Below, piece after piece: positions 9,973 through 18,695 of a stretch of 64,000 bases of DNA. Position numbers and translations under genes: made by a program. Numbering within the stretch: position 1 is the stretch's first letter; each line of letters starts with the position of its first letter. The notes beneath the pieces were generated by a model. The model saw only the letters and a program-made list of their open reading frames with translations. It had not been told where the DNA came from and did not search any database. The DNA is from Micromonospora sp. WMMD1082 (GTDB lineage: Bacteria; Actinomycetota; Actinomycetes; Mycobacteriales; Micromonosporaceae), in the NCBI RefSeq assembly GCF_029626175.1, contig NZ_JARUBM010000002.1:62001-126000 (forward strand), in the 5' to 3' direction.

Positions 9973-10499
9973 TGCGTCCACCCTCCGCTGTTCGCACTCA
10001 CGGTGCCGTCTCTTCCGTCCGCGCCGTCCGTGGCCGGCGGCGGCACCAGCCCGGCGTGCCCGCCGGTGGAGCCGTGCCCGCCGGTCCCGCGTCCGGACGC
10101 GGGTAGCTCGGCCACCGGCTCGAAGACCGCCCGTTCCACCCGCTGCACCACCAGCTGCGCGATCCGGTCACCCCGGGAGATCTTCACCGGCACGGCCCGA
10201 TCATGGTTGATCAGGTTGACCAGGATCTCGCCCCGGTAGCCGGCGTCGACCGTACCGGGCGCGTTGAGCACCGTCACGCCGAGCCTGGCGGCGAGCCCCG
10301 ATCGGGGATGGACAAGGCCCACGTACCCCTCGGGCAGGGCGATCGCCACGCCGGTGGGCACGAGCGCCCGACCGCCGGGCGGCAGCTCCACGTCGGCGGC
10401 CGCCATCAGGTCCGCACCGGCGTCACCGGGATGGGCGTACGCCGGCATCGGCAGCTCGGGGTCGAGCCGCCGCACCGGCACGGGCACCAGGTCGGTCAC
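9969..10499 (-). CDS. dut: deoxyuridine 5'-triphosphate nucleotidohydrolase
   Basis: dUTPase hydrolyses dUTP to dUMP and pyrophosphate, keeping uracil out of DNA and feeding thymidylate synthesis. All five trimeric dUTPase motifs are visible in 176 residues: AGADL, HPRSGLA, the uracil-binding hairpin [21 protein letters not shown], and the glycine-rich C-terminal arm [12 protein letters not shown] tail of about 25 residues follows motif V. The GTG at 10499 has GAGGG 5 nt upstream; an ATG 27 nt further up would add residues no homologue needs. It forms an operon with DUF3710. Confidence 0.93.
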   Translation of the reverse strand: MTDLVPVPVRRLDPELPMPAYAHPGDAGADLMAAADVELPPGGRALVPTGVAIALPEGYVGLVHPRSGLAARLGVTVLNAPGTVDAGYRGEILVNLINHDRAVPVKISRGDRIAQLVVQRVERAVFEPVAELPASGRGTGGHGSTGGHAGLVPPPATDGADGRDGTVSANSGGWTQ

Positions 10500-10586
10500 G
10501 GTTTCCCTCTTTCGTCCGTTCCGCATGGGGGTGACCCTGCCATCCTGCCCGGTGCCCGGACGGCACCGCGCCGTACCCTGGCACGA

Positions 10587-11078
10587 GTGAGCCAGTCACC
10601 GTCTCCTTCGCCCGTCACGGCGACGCCGGCGTACGCCGAACGACTGCGCCTGCCCTGGTGGTGGTGGCTCGCGGCGCTCGCCGCCGCCGCCCTGCTCGCC
10701 ACGGAGGTGTGGATGGGCGGCGCCGGAGTCCGCGCCTGGCTGCCGTTCGCGGTGCTGTTGCCGGCGACCGTCGCCGGGCTGGCCTGGCTGGGCCGGATCC
10801 GGGTCGCGGTGACCGACGGCGAGTTGCGGGTCGACGACGCCCGGCTGCCCGTACGGTTCGTCGCCGACGCCATCGCGCTGGACGCCGACGGCCGGCGCGA
10901 GGTGCTCGGTGTCGGTGCCGATCCGCTGGCGTTCGTCGTCCAGCGACCGTGGATCTCCGGCGCCGTCCAGGTGATCCTCGACGACCCGGCCGATCCGACC
11001 CCGTTCTGGGTGGTCAGCTCCCGGCACCCGGTCGAGCTGGCCGACGCCCTCCTAGCCGCCCGCCACGCCGCGAACTAA
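10587..11078 (+). CDS. DUF3093 membrane protein
   Basis: A 163-residue protein with two hydrophobic helices near the N-terminus ([18 protein letters not shown] and [18 protein letters not shown]), then a soluble domain ending with the conserved [17 protein letters not shown]. This is the DUF3093 pattern; the function is unknown. It is divergent from dut with 87 bp between starts, matching Rv2697c/Rv2698. The GTG at 10587 is the only start that places the first helix close to the N-terminus; no strong ribosome site is seen. Confidence 0.78.
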   Translation: MSQSPSPSPVTATPAYAERLRLPWWWWLAALAAAALLATEVWMGGAGVRAWLPFAVLLPATVAGLAWLGRIRVAVTDGELRVDDARLPVRFVADAIALDADGRREVLGVGADPLAFVVQRPWISGAVQVILDDPADPTPFWVVSSRHPVELADALLAARHAAN

Positions 11079-11102
11079 TCCCCTCGCCCCTCGCCCCGGC
11101 GA

Positions 11103-11900
11103 TCAGGAGGGCCCGGGCAGGGCGGGCGGGGAGCCGGGGGGCGTGCCGGGCAGGGCGCGCCGTTGCCGGCGCAGGTCGGCGCGGAGCTGGTCGGCCAGGT
11201 TCCGGGTGGCCCGCCGGTTCAGAAAGCTCGCCACCGCGGCGCCGGTGAGGAAGGGCCCCAGCGTGGTCAGGTTGCGGCCGAAGCGCTTGAGCAGCGTGTC
11301 CCGCAGCTCGTGACGGGCAGCCGTGCCGAGCACGGCACCCACGCCCACACCGGGCATCATCGGGTTGACCCCACGCTGGTTGGCCCAGGCCTGCACCAGG
11401 GCGACCGTCCGCTCGGTGCCGCCGGCCGGCAGCGGTACGCCGTAGATCTCGTGCAGCTCACCGGTCAGTTTCAGCTCCACCGCCACCACCGCGACGGTCT
11501 CGGTGGCGAGCAGGACCGGCGCGGAGAGCAGGCTCGGGGCGATCGTCCACTGCACCGCCGACGCGCCACCACCGGCCGCGCCGACTCCCGCCGTCGCCCG
11601 GGCGGCGTTACGCACCAGCCGGTCGGCCAACTCCTCGTCGTCCAGCCCGGGAAAGTGTCGGCGCAGGGTGGCCAGGTCACGGACCGGTACGTGGGGGGCG
11701 ATCTCGGCGACCGTGTCCACCATCCAGCGCAGCGCCGCTCTCGGCTTGAACAGATCCCCGATCCCCCGGGCCCGTGCCTGCCCGACCAGCCGGGCGAACA
11801 GCCGGCGCCGTTCCGCCGGCTCGATCTCGTCGGCCGTCAACGCGGCGACCGTCGCGCCCATCTCCTCCGCGTCATCGCCCCGCTCGCTGCGCTCGCTCAT
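11103..11900 (-). CDS. hypothetical protein, EcsC-like membrane-associated
   Basis: A 265-residue protein without a recognised catalytic motif. A helical hydrophobic stretch occupies the middle (about residues 115-150). The C-terminal GRNLTTLGPFLTGAAVASFLNRRATRNLADQ resembles the end of EcsC-family proteins, a weak similarity from memory. The first eight residues (MSERSERG) are the start of the 80-bp dispersed cassette described separately: a full cassette and a truncated one lie directly upstream, and the upstream 27-codon ORF ends in an ATGA overlap with this start. The true ancestral start may be further inside, for example at MGATVAALT. Confidence 0.6.
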   Translation of the reverse strand: MSERSERGDDAEEMGATVAALTADEIEPAERRRLFARLVGQARARGIGDLFKPRAALRWMVDTVAEIAPHVPVRDLATLRRHFPGLDDEELADRLVRNAARATAGVGAAGGGASAVQWTIAPSLLSAPVLLATETVAVVAVELKLTGELHEIYGVPLPAGGTERTVALVQAWANQRGVNPMMPGVGVGAVLGTAARHELRDTLLKRFGRNLTTLGPFLTGAAVASFLNRRATRNLADQLRADLRRQRRALPGTPPGSPPALPGPS

Positions 11901-12006
11901 GCCGGCACTCCGCTCCGCTCCGCGCCGCCATGAGGCACCACCGCACTGAGCCGGATGACTCGCTCGCTGCGCTCGCTCATGCCGGCACTCCGCTGCGCTC
12001 GCTCAT
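11901..12006 (-). repeat. 80-bp MSERSER start-codon cassette, one full and one truncated unit
   Basis: On the minus strand, 11980-11901 is a complete 80-nt unit. It begins ATGAGCGAGCGCAGCGAGCG and ends GCGGAGTGCCGGC, immediately before the ATG of the 11900 gene. It encodes 27 residues (MSERSERVIR...GVPA) whose TGA overlaps that ATG. Upstream, 12006-11981 is a 26-nt remnant joining the first 16 and last 10 bases of a unit (MSERSGVPA). The GGAG in each unit end lies 7 nt before the next ATG and can serve as its ribosome site. Confidence 0.8.
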
Positions 12007-12055
12007 GGATAACGAGTCAACCAGGTAGTACGGTCCCGCGCTCGCCGAGCCGGGC

Positions 12056-12084
12056 GGCGGCGGCTCCACTCGGGAGCCGCCGCC
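12056..12084 (-). terminator. hairpin terminator after DUF4193 gene
   Basis: A 12-bp perfect stem (12056-12067 with 12073-12084, arm GGCGGCGGCTCC) with a 5-nt loop starts 25 bp after the DUF4193 stop codon. There is no U-tract, as is usual for high-GC actinobacterial terminators. Confidence 0.6.
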
Positions 12085-12108
12085 CTGGTCGTGGTTGTCC
12101 TCCTGCTG

Positions 12109-12405
12109 TCAGACGCACTCGCGGCAGATCAGCTCGCCGTTACGCTCGACCGCAAGCTGGCTGCGGTGGTGGACGAGGAAGCAACGGGCACAGCGGAACT
12201 CGTCCTGCTGCATCGGCAGCACCTTGACCGTCAGCTCTTCGTCGGCAAGATCGGCACCAGGCAACTCGAAGCTCTCAGCCACTTCTGCCTCGTCGACGTC
12301 CACGGCGCCCGACTGCGAGTCGACGCGCCGGGCCTTGAGCTCTTCCAGGCTGTCCTCGCCGAGGTCGACCTCGTCGCGGCGCGGGGCGTCGTAGTCGGTG
12401 GCCAT
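12109..12405 (-). CDS. DUF4193 zinc-ribbon-like protein
   Basis: A 98-residue acidic protein starting MATDYDAPRRDEVD. The last 30 residues carry two CxxC pairs (CARC ... CREC), suggesting a bound metal; this is the DUF4193 family, conserved across actinobacteria, function unknown. The ATG at 12405 has GGGAGAG 7 nt upstream; the frame is open for another 109 codons but with no conserved residues. It is divergent from cei, as Rv2699c/Rv2700 in M. tuberculosis. Confidence 0.85.
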   Translation of the reverse strand: MATDYDAPRRDEVDLGEDSLEELKARRVDSQSGAVDVDEAEVAESFELPGADLADEELTVKVLPMQQDEFRCARCFLVHHRSQLAVERNGELICRECV

Positions 12406-12821
12406 CGGTTCACTCTCCCATTTCGATGTTGTCGCTTCCGGTTGTAACGCCGGACGACGCTGTTTCGGTTCCGCTGGCCGGCCACCGCTAGTGTCGGCCA
12501 CCTGACCCGACGACCGCTCGGGCCAGACCGCCAGAGGATCTCCCCGGCGAGCGCGGAACCCTACCCCCCCTTTGGGCGAGGCATGTATACCGCCCTCGTG
12601 GCTGAGATGTACGCCCCTGCCCGGGAAGTTGTTCCCAATGTGACTCAGGCGACACGAAGATAGGGGTAGTACTACCCCGTTCCCGGGTGGCGCGCCGGCA
12701 TGTCGGACTGTTTCCACGCGACGGTCGGACACCCGTTAACCTCAGCGGCGTACCCGACGGCCGACGGGACCGCCCGACCCTCGACGGCCGCCGCCACCCA
12801 TCACTGCCCGGGAGTGCCCTG
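12406..12821. other. divergent intergenic region DUF4193 / cei
   Basis: About 415 bp without a gene. It should hold both divergent promoters. The only clear structure is a perfect 16-bp palindrome at 12663-12678, listed separately. A C-run (CCCCCC) at about 12566 and the sequence around 12590-12660, of lower GC than its surroundings, are otherwise unremarkable. Confidence 0.5.
12663..12678. promoter_or_regulatory. palindrome GGGGTAGTACTACCCC, candidate operator
   Basis: A perfect 16-bp dyad in the divergent region, about 145 bp upstream of the cei start and 258 bp upstream of the DUF4193 start. A symmetric site like this suits a dimeric transcription factor. No regulator gene is adjacent, and I cannot name the binder. 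Confidence 0.35.
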
Positions 12822-13352
12822 ATGAGCTTTGCGCGAGTGCGAGCACTCGTCGTCGTCGGCATGCTGGCGGTGGTCGCCCTGGTCTTCGTGATCGTGGCCC
12901 TGGTCAAGGACACCCAGGGTAACGCGGGCGTCGGCGAAGGTTGCCCCGATGACTGGCCGCGCGCCGACGTCACTCTGCGCGACCACAAGGACGTCCGGAT
13001 CAACGTGCTCAACAGCACGGACCGCCCCGGTCTGGCCGGCAGCGTCGGCGACGACTTCCGCAACCGCGACTTCCAGGTGCAGAAGGAAGCAAACGAGAAG
13101 AAGAAGATCGACGACGTGGCGGTACTGCGCTACGGCCCGAAGGGCGTCGGCTCGGCGCACCTGCTGCGGGCGTACTTCCTCGGCAACGCCGAGCTCGAGT
13201 ACAACCCCGAGCGTGAGGACGACATCGTCGACGTGGTGCTGGGCAGCGGCTTCCAGCAGCTGGCCACCACCACCGAGGTCAACCAGTCGCTGGGCGATCT
13301 CGGCGCCCCGGTCGCCCCGCCGGGTTCGTGCCCGATGCCGGTCGACAACTGA
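12822..13352 (+). CDS. cei: LytR C-terminal-domain envelope integrity protein Cei
   Basis: A 176-residue membrane-anchored protein. One transmembrane helix (about residues 7-28, LVVVGMLAVVALVFVIVALV) is followed by an extracytoplasmic LytR_C domain (VRINVLNSTDRPGLAGSVGDDF ... DIVDVVLGSGFQQL). The M. tuberculosis syntenologue Rv2700 is the cell envelope integrity protein Cei, which lacks the LCP catalytic domain; the same is true here. The ATG at 12822 puts the helix at the N-terminus. It is divergent from DUF4193 and convergent with the suhB-like gene. Confidence 0.82.
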   Translation: MSFARVRALVVVGMLAVVALVFVIVALVKDTQGNAGVGEGCPDDWPRADVTLRDHKDVRINVLNSTDRPGLAGSVGDDFRNRDFQVQKEANEKKKIDDVAVLRYGPKGVGSAHLLRAYFLGNAELEYNPEREDDIVDVVLGSGFQQLATTTEVNQSLGDLGAPVAPPGSCPMPVDN

Positions 13353-13462
13353 CAGCCGCCTCGCCCCGCCACCCGCTGCCGACCCGGCCGCCCCACGGCC
13401 GACCCGGCCACCCGGGCGACTCCGGGGCCCCGGGAGGACGCCACGGGAGGAGTCAGCGCGGC

Positions 13463-14287
13463 TCAGGGGCCGCCGGAGGCGTCCAGCGCGGCGAGGCGGT
13501 CGTGCAGCGGGGCGAACAGCGCCGGCGGCGCGGCGATGACCATCTCGGGTCCGGGGTCCAGCCCCTTGAGCCCACCTACCCGCAGGCCGGCCTCGGCGGC
13601 CACCAGCCCGCCGGCCGCCTGGTCCCAGGCGGCCAGGCCCTTCTCGTAGTAGGCGTCGGCCCGCCCCTCGGCGACCATGCAGAGATCGACGGCGGCGGCG
13701 CCGAGTCGGCGGATGTCGCGCACGTGCGCGATCAGGTCGGTCAGCACCCGGGCCTGGTGGGCGCGGCGGGCCGGGTCGTACCCGAAACCGGTGATCACCA
13801 GCGCCTGGCCGAGGTCGGTCTCGGTGGAACACGTCAGGCGCCGGCCCTCCCGCCAGGCGCCACCACCGGCGGTCGCGGTCCACTCCTCGCCGGTGTGGAT
13901 GTTGCGCACCACACCCGCCACCACCTCGCCGTCCACCTCCGCGGCGATCGACACTGCGCAGTGCGCCAGCCCGTACAGGTAGTTGATGGTGCCGTCGATC
14001 GGGTCCACGATCCAGCGCACCGGCGCCGGGGTGTCGTCGCCCCGCGCCGCCGCGCCGTACTCCTCGCCCAGCACGGCGTCGTACGGCCGCAGCCGGCGCA
14101 GCTCGTCGGTGATCTGGCGCTCCACCGCCCGGTCGGCCGCCGTCACCACGTCGGTGACCGTGCTCTTGGTCGCCGCGACCGACACACCCTCGGCCCGCAT
14201 CCGGTACGCGGTGGCGGCCGCGGCCCGCGCCACCTCGATCGCGATCTCCAGTAGTTCCTGCGGCGGTGGCGCCGAGCGGTCCATCAT
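13463..14287 (-). CDS. suhB: inositol monophosphatase family protein
   Basis: A Mg-dependent phosphatase of 274 residues, probably releasing myo-inositol from inositol-1-phosphate for phosphatidylinositol and mycothiol synthesis. The family motifs are all present: LGEEYG (about residue 73), the metal-binding [15 protein letters not shown] (about 92-106), and the C-terminal [18 protein letters not shown]. Nearby family members also act on fructose-1,6-bisphosphate or PAP, so the exact substrate is inferred from synteny with Rv2701c. The ppgK gene that follows suhB in mycobacteria is absent, and hrdB comes next. Confidence 0.85.
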   Translation of the reverse strand: MMDRSAPPPQELLEIAIEVARAAAATAYRMRAEGVSVAATKSTVTDVVTAADRAVERQITDELRRLRPYDAVLGEEYGAAARGDDTPAPVRWIVDPIDGTINYLYGLAHCAVSIAAEVDGEVVAGVVRNIHTGEEWTATAGGGAWREGRRLTCSTETDLGQALVITGFGYDPARRAHQARVLTDLIAHVRDIRRLGAAAVDLCMVAEGRADAYYEKGLAAWDQAAGGLVAAEAGLRVGGLKGLDPGPEMVIAAPPALFAPLHDRLAALDASGGP

Positions 14288-14572
14288 CGGTCCCCTTTCC
14301 GCACGGCCGGGTATCCCGGCTCCGCGCGGGTATCATCCTTACAAAGTCCAAAAGCGCACCCGATTCGGCGGTCTCGACCGCCGATGAGCCGTGCGGCGCA
14401 GGATGATCGCCACAGACGGCGTTACAATTCACCCCTGCCCACGCGCCACGGACCGCCAGACGACCGGACGGCCCGGACACGGGGGTTCCTCAACCACATC
14501 GCCCGGTACGGTGCCCCACGCTGTGCCGGACGATCCCGGCCGTGCTCGCTCTTCGCCTCCGGAAGGTCATTC

Positions 14573-16189
14573 GTGACAGAACCCCGCCAGACCGGCGCCG
14601 ACGTTCGCTCGCTCACCGACACCCTGATCGCCCACGCGCAGAGCGCCGGCGGCCAGCTCACGTCGGCCCAGCTCGCGCGCACCGTCGAGTCCGCCGAGGT
14701 GACTCCGGCCCAGGCCAAGAAGATCCTGCGGGCGCTCTCCGAGGCCGGGGTGACCGTCGTGGTCGACGGCTCGGCGAGCACCCGCCGGCGCGTGGCCGCC
14801 GCGCGCTCCGCAACCCCGGCGTCCCGGGCCACCACCGCCAAGACCACCAAGAAGGCGGCGCCGCCCGCCCCGAAGCAGGCCCCCGCCGCGGAGGAGGCAC
14901 CGGCTCCGGCCCCGCGGAAGGCGACCTCGCGCAAGGCCGCCGGCACCACCGCGGAGGTGGCCGCCAAGGCAGCCGCGCCGACCAAGAAGTCCACCCGGGC
15001 CACCAAGGCCACGGTGGCCGCCGCGACGGGCACGGCGAAGCCCGCCAAGGCCGCGGGCAAGACCGCCGAGGGCGAGGCCGCCCCCGAGGGCGAGGTCAAT
15101 CCCGAGGAACTCGCCGCCGAGATCGAGGATGTGGTGGTCGAGGAGCCGGCCGAGTTGGCCCGGGCCGCCGCGACCGACGCGGCGAACTCCGCCACCGACA
15201 ACGACTTCGAGTGGGACGACGAGGAGTCCGAGGCACTCAAGCAGGCGCGTCGGGACGCCGAGCTGACCGCCTCGGCGGACTCCGTCCGGGCGTACCTCAA
15301 GCAGATCGGCAAGGTTCCGCTGCTCAACGCCGAGCAGGAGGTGGAGCTGGCCAAGCGGATCGAGGCCGGGCTCTACGCCGCCGAGCGTCTGCGGGCGGCC
15401 GACGAGGGCGAGGAGAAGCTCGCCCGGGACATGCAGCGCGACCTGCTCTGGATCTCCCGGGACGGCGAGCGGGCCAAGAACCACCTGCTGGAGGCGAACC
15501 TCCGCCTGGTCGTCTCGCTCGCCAAGCGCTACACGGGCCGTGGCATGGCCTTCCTCGACCTCATCCAGGAAGGCAACCTCGGCCTCATCCGCGCCGTCGA
15601 GAAATTCGACTACACCAAGGGCTACAAGTTCTCCACCTACGCCACCTGGTGGATCCGCCAAGCCATCACCCGCGCCATGGCCGACCAGGCCCGCACCATC
15701 CGCATCCCCGTCCACATGGTCGAGGTGATCAACAAGCTCGGCCGGATCCAACGCGAGCTGCTCCAGGACCTGGGCCGTGAGCCCACGCCGGAGGAGCTGG
15801 CCAAGGAGATGGACATCACACCGGAGAAGGTGCTGGAGATCCAGCAGTACGCTCGGGAGCCCATCTCGCTCGACCAGACCATCGGCGACGAGGGCGACAG
15901 CCAGCTCGGCGACTTCATCGAGGACTCGGAGGCGGTCGTCGCGGTCGACGCGGTCTCCTTCTCCCTGCTTCAGGACCAGCTCCAGCAGGTGCTCCAGACG
16001 TTGTCCGAGCGTGAGGCGGGTGTGGTACGCCTGCGGTTCGGGCTGACCGACGGCCAACCGCGTACGCTGGACGAGATCGGCCAGGTCTACGGGGTGACCC
16101 GCGAGCGCATCCGGCAGATCGAGTCGAAGACGATGTCCAAGCTGCGGCACCCGTCCCGTTCCCAGGTGCTCCGCGACTACCTTGACTGA
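14573..16189 (+). CDS. hrdB: principal RNA polymerase sigma factor (HrdB/SigA)
   Basis: The 538-residue vegetative sigma factor. Region 1.1 (about residues 8-60) is followed by a long Ala/Lys/Pro-rich linker (about 65-190), an acidic patch [12 protein letters not shown], region 1.2 ([20 protein letters not shown]), and regions 2.1-2.4 ([12 protein letters not shown] ... [17 protein letters not shown]). Region 3 and region 4 follow, with the helix-turn-helix [18 protein letters not shown]. The GTG at 14573 has GGAAGG 6 nt upstream. A 201-bp segment of region 2 is identical to the second sigma gene at 28.3 kb (see findings). Confidence 0.95.
   Translation: MTEPRQTGADVRSLTDTLIAHAQSAGGQLTSAQLARTVESAEVTPAQAKKILRALSEAGVTVVVDGSASTRRRVAAARSATPASRATTAKTTKKAAPPAPKQAPAAEEAPAPAPRKATSRKAAGTTAEVAAKAAAPTKKSTRATKATVAAATGTAKPAKAAGKTAEGEAAPEGEVNPEELAAEIEDVVVEEPAELARAAATDAANSATDNDFEWDDEESEALKQARRDAELTASADSVRAYLKQIGKVPLLNAEQEVELAKRIEAGLYAAERLRAADEGEEKLARDMQRDLLWISRDGERAKNHLLEANLRLVVSLAKRYTGRGMAFLDLIQEGNLGLIRAVEKFDYTKGYKFSTYATWWIRQAITRAMADQARTIRIPVHMVEVINKLGRIQRELLQDLGREPTPEELAKEMDITPEKVLEIQQYAREPISLDQTIGDEGDSQLGDFIEDSEAVVAVDAVSFSLLQDQLQQVLQTLSEREAGVVRLRFGLTDGQPRTLDEIGQVYGVTRERIRQIESKTMSKLRHPSRSQVLRDYLD
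15520..15720 (+). repeat. 201-bp segment identical to 28643-28843
   Basis: This part of hrdB region 2 ([12 protein letters not shown] through RIPVHMV) matches the second sigma gene base for base, including rare choices such as GAGAAATTC and CGCCAAGCC. The identity ends abruptly at both sides, although another 38 identical bases lie just upstream. Confidence 0.95.
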
Positions 16190-16433
16190 TCAGCATTCGT
16201 CAACTGATCGTGCCCTTTTGACCACTTGGTGTGCAACGTCAGATGGTGATCAGGTGGTTGCACGAATGTGATCGTTGACGTGGCACCCTGGGTGCACGGC
16301 ACACTGTCCGTGCCATGTGTGACCTCGGTCCCCCGCGGGCACACAGGGAAGGCGAGGCCCGCTCAGGATGTTGCAGGATAGGTGACCACGACCGAAGAGA
16401 GAGTTCATCGGTGACGACCAGAGGAGGAAGGCG

Positions 16434-16667
16434 ATGACCCCGACCCTCACGCCGCCGCCCGAGACGGTGAGCCCCCCGGCCGCCGATGAACGGTGCGACC
16501 GCTGCAATGCCGCCGGCAAGCTCCGGATCACCCTGTCGGGTGGCAGTGAGCTGGTGTTCTGTGGGCACCACGCCAACAAGTACGCCGAGGATCTCGTCAA
16601 GATCACCGTTCGGTACGCGACGGACCCGGAGTTCAGCTGGCGCGGCGCCGACCTGATGGCCAACTGA
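16434..16667 (+). CDS. DUF7455 small zinc-binding-like protein
   Basis: A 77-residue protein with a CDRCNAAG pair followed by FCGHHANKYAEDL; the two Cys plus Cys/His resemble a zinc site. I place it in DUF7455, a short actinobacterial family that commonly follows the principal sigma gene; its function is unknown. The ATG has GAGGAAGG 5 nt upstream. A strong palindromic terminator follows 23 bp after the stop. Confidence 0.75.
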   Translation: MTPTLTPPPETVSPPAADERCDRCNAAGKLRITLSGGSELVFCGHHANKYAEDLVKITVRYATDPEFSWRGADLMAN

Positions 16668-16689
16668 GACCCCGTAAACCCGACATAAC

Positions 16690-16727
16690 GGCGGAGGGGG
16701 ACATCCCATGGGATGTCCCCCTCCGCC
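16690..16727. terminator. 38-bp perfect palindrome, bidirectional terminator
   Basis: The arms GGCGGAGGGGGACATCCC (16690-16707) and its exact complement (16710-16727) leave only a 2-nt centre. It lies between two convergent genes, 23 bp after the DUF7455 stop and 39 bp after the helicase stop on the other strand, so it can end both transcripts. Confidence 0.85.
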
Positions 16728-16765
16728 TTCGCTGTCCCCGAGGGTTTAGCGCCTGTGTCGAGGTC

Positions 16766-18502
16766 CTAGAGCGTCTGGGCGGTGGCGATGCGTTCTTCCA
16801 GCTGCTCGATGGTGGCTTGGGCGCTGGGGGGACCGCCGCAGAGCCGGCGCAGCTCGGCGTGGATCTTGCCGTGTGGCTGGCCGGTGCGGTGGTGCTGAGC
16901 CGCCACCAGGGCGTTGAGCTGGCGCCGCAGTGCCACTCGCCGCTGGGCCGCGCTCATCGGTGCCGGCGGGGCCGATGAGGCCGACGAGGCCGACGGTTCG
17001 GATGCCGGCTCGGCCGTGCGACGCCGGTGAGCGGCGAGCTGATCGGCCTGCCGCTTGGAGAGCAGCGCCGCCACCTGTTCCGGGGTGAGCAGCCCGGGCA
17101 GGCCGAGGTACTCCTCCTCCTCGGGCGTGCCGGCCTGTGCCGCGGTGCCGAAGGATGCGCCGTCGAAGATGACCTGGTCCAGTTCGGCGGTGGCGGACAG
17201 CGCGGCGAAGCGCTTCTCCAGCTCGCCACTGGCCTGGTCGTCGCGCTGGGCCCGCTCCAGCAGCTCGTCGTCGAAGCCCTCCCGATCCTTCGGCTTGCCG
17301 AGCACGTGGTCGCGTTCGGCCTCCATCTCGCTGGCCAGCCCGAGCAGGTGCGGCACGCTGGGCAGGAAGACCGACGCGGTCTCCCCCGGCCGCCGGGCCC
17401 GGACGAACCGCCCGATCGCCTGCGCGAAGTACAGCGGGGTGCTGGCGCTGGTCGCGTACACGCCGACGGCCAGCCGGGGGATGTCGACGCCCTCGGAGAC
17501 CATCCGCACCGCCACCAGCCACCGTTGCTCGGACGCGGCGAAGGTCGCGATCCGGGCCGAGGCACCCGCGTCGTCGGAGAGTACGACCGCCGCCTTCTCC
17601 CCCGCCACCTGCTCGATGAGCCTGGCGTACGAGCGGGCCGTTTGCTGGTCGCTGGCGATGACCAACCCGCCCGCGTCGGGCATGCCCGCCTCGCGCAGCA
17701 CGCTCAGCCGGGCGTCGGCGGCCCGGAGCACCTGCGGCATCCAGTCACCGGCCGGATCCAGGGCGGTGCGCCAGGCCTGGGCGACGAGATCCTGCGTCAT
17801 CGGCTCGCCCAGCCGGGCCGCCAACTCCTCCCCGGCGTTGGTGCGCCACCGGGTCTCCCCCGAGTACGCCAGGAACAGCACCGGCCGCACCACGCCGTCG
17901 CGCAACGCGTCGCTGTAGCCGTAGACCGAGTCGGCCCGGGACCGGAGCAGGCCGTCCCCGCCCCGCTCGTAGCTGACGAACGGGATCGGGTTGTCGTCGG
18001 AACGGAACGGCGTGCCGGTCAGCATCAGCCGGCGTACCGCGGGCTCGAACGCCGCCTTCACGCCGTCGCCCCAGGTACGCGAGTCGCCGGCGTGGTGGAT
18101 CTCGTCGAGGATGACCAGGGTGCGTCGGGTCATGGTGCGCCGCCGGTGCACCTGAGGCGCCATTCCGACCTGCGCGTAGGTGACCACGGCACCGTGGAAG
18201 TCCGCCGAGGAGTGCAGATCCGCGTTGCGGAACGCGGCGTCGAGCTGGATCCCGACCCGGGCCGCCGACTCGGCCCACTGGGTCTTCAGGTGCTCGGTCG
18301 GCGCGACCACGGTGACCGCCTCGATGCTGCCGTCCGCGAGCAGCTCGGCGGCGATCCGCAGGGCGAACGTGGTCTTACCGGCACCGGGCGTGGCGACCGC
18401 GGTGAAGTCCTCGCTGCGGCGGCGCAGATACTCCACCAGAGCCCTGCGCTGCCAGGCGCGCAGGGGCGGAAACGTCTCGAGCGCCGGCGTCCGGGCTGCC
18501 AC
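16766..18502 (-). CDS. DEAD/DEAH-box (SF2) helicase
   Basis: An ATP-dependent SF2 helicase or translocase of 578 residues. Motif I is ATPGAGKTTFAL (about residue 37), motif II DEIHHAGD, motif III LTGTPF, motif V VSEGVDIP and motif VI QAIGRFVRARR. The C-terminal part, after about residue 450, is Ala/Ser-rich and ends in a helical basic region. The RAD25/UvrB-like order of motifs fits the actinobacterial helicases found next to hrdB; the DNA or RNA substrate is unknown. The GTG at 18502 is preferred because GGAGAGGAG lies 7 nt upstream; an ATG 24 nt further up overlaps that site. Confidence 0.88.
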   Translation of the reverse strand: MAARTPALETFPPLRAWQRRALVEYLRRRSEDFTAVATPGAGKTTFALRIAAELLADGSIEAVTVVAPTEHLKTQWAESAARVGIQLDAAFRNADLHSSADFHGAVVTYAQVGMAPQVHRRRTMTRRTLVILDEIHHAGDSRTWGDGVKAAFEPAVRRLMLTGTPFRSDDNPIPFVSYERGGDGLLRSRADSVYGYSDALRDGVVRPVLFLAYSGETRWRTNAGEELAARLGEPMTQDLVAQAWRTALDPAGDWMPQVLRAADARLSVLREAGMPDAGGLVIASDQQTARSYARLIEQVAGEKAAVVLSDDAGASARIATFAASEQRWLVAVRMVSEGVDIPRLAVGVYATSASTPLYFAQAIGRFVRARRPGETASVFLPSVPHLLGLASEMEAERDHVLGKPKDREGFDDELLERAQRDDQASGELEKRFAALSATAELDQVIFDGASFGTAAQAGTPEEEEYLGLPGLLTPEQVAALLSKRQADQLAAHRRRTAEPASEPSASSASSAPPAPMSAAQRRVALRRQLNALVAAQHHRTGQPHGKIHAELRRLCGGPPSAQATIEQLEERIATAQTL

Positions 18503-18695
18503 GCGTTCGCTCCTCTCCGGCCGCACGTTGTCCCGCCCGCAGGGGGCGGGCCCGGGCCGTGGGGCTCGGGTGGCCGCCCCACGAAAATGCCTCCGCGCAG
18601 CCGAGCCGCGAAGGCCGACTCAGCATAACCAGGACCGGTCATCGCGCCCACGTGACGCCACATCCGTCACACCGGTGCCGCTCACCGCCGGTGGT

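Noticed and set aside
18526..18526. Helicase N-terminus MRPERSER read as another MSERSER cassette
   Set aside because: The resemblance is only in the letters ERSER; the DNA lacks the unit's other sequence and the ribosome site indicates a start at 18502.
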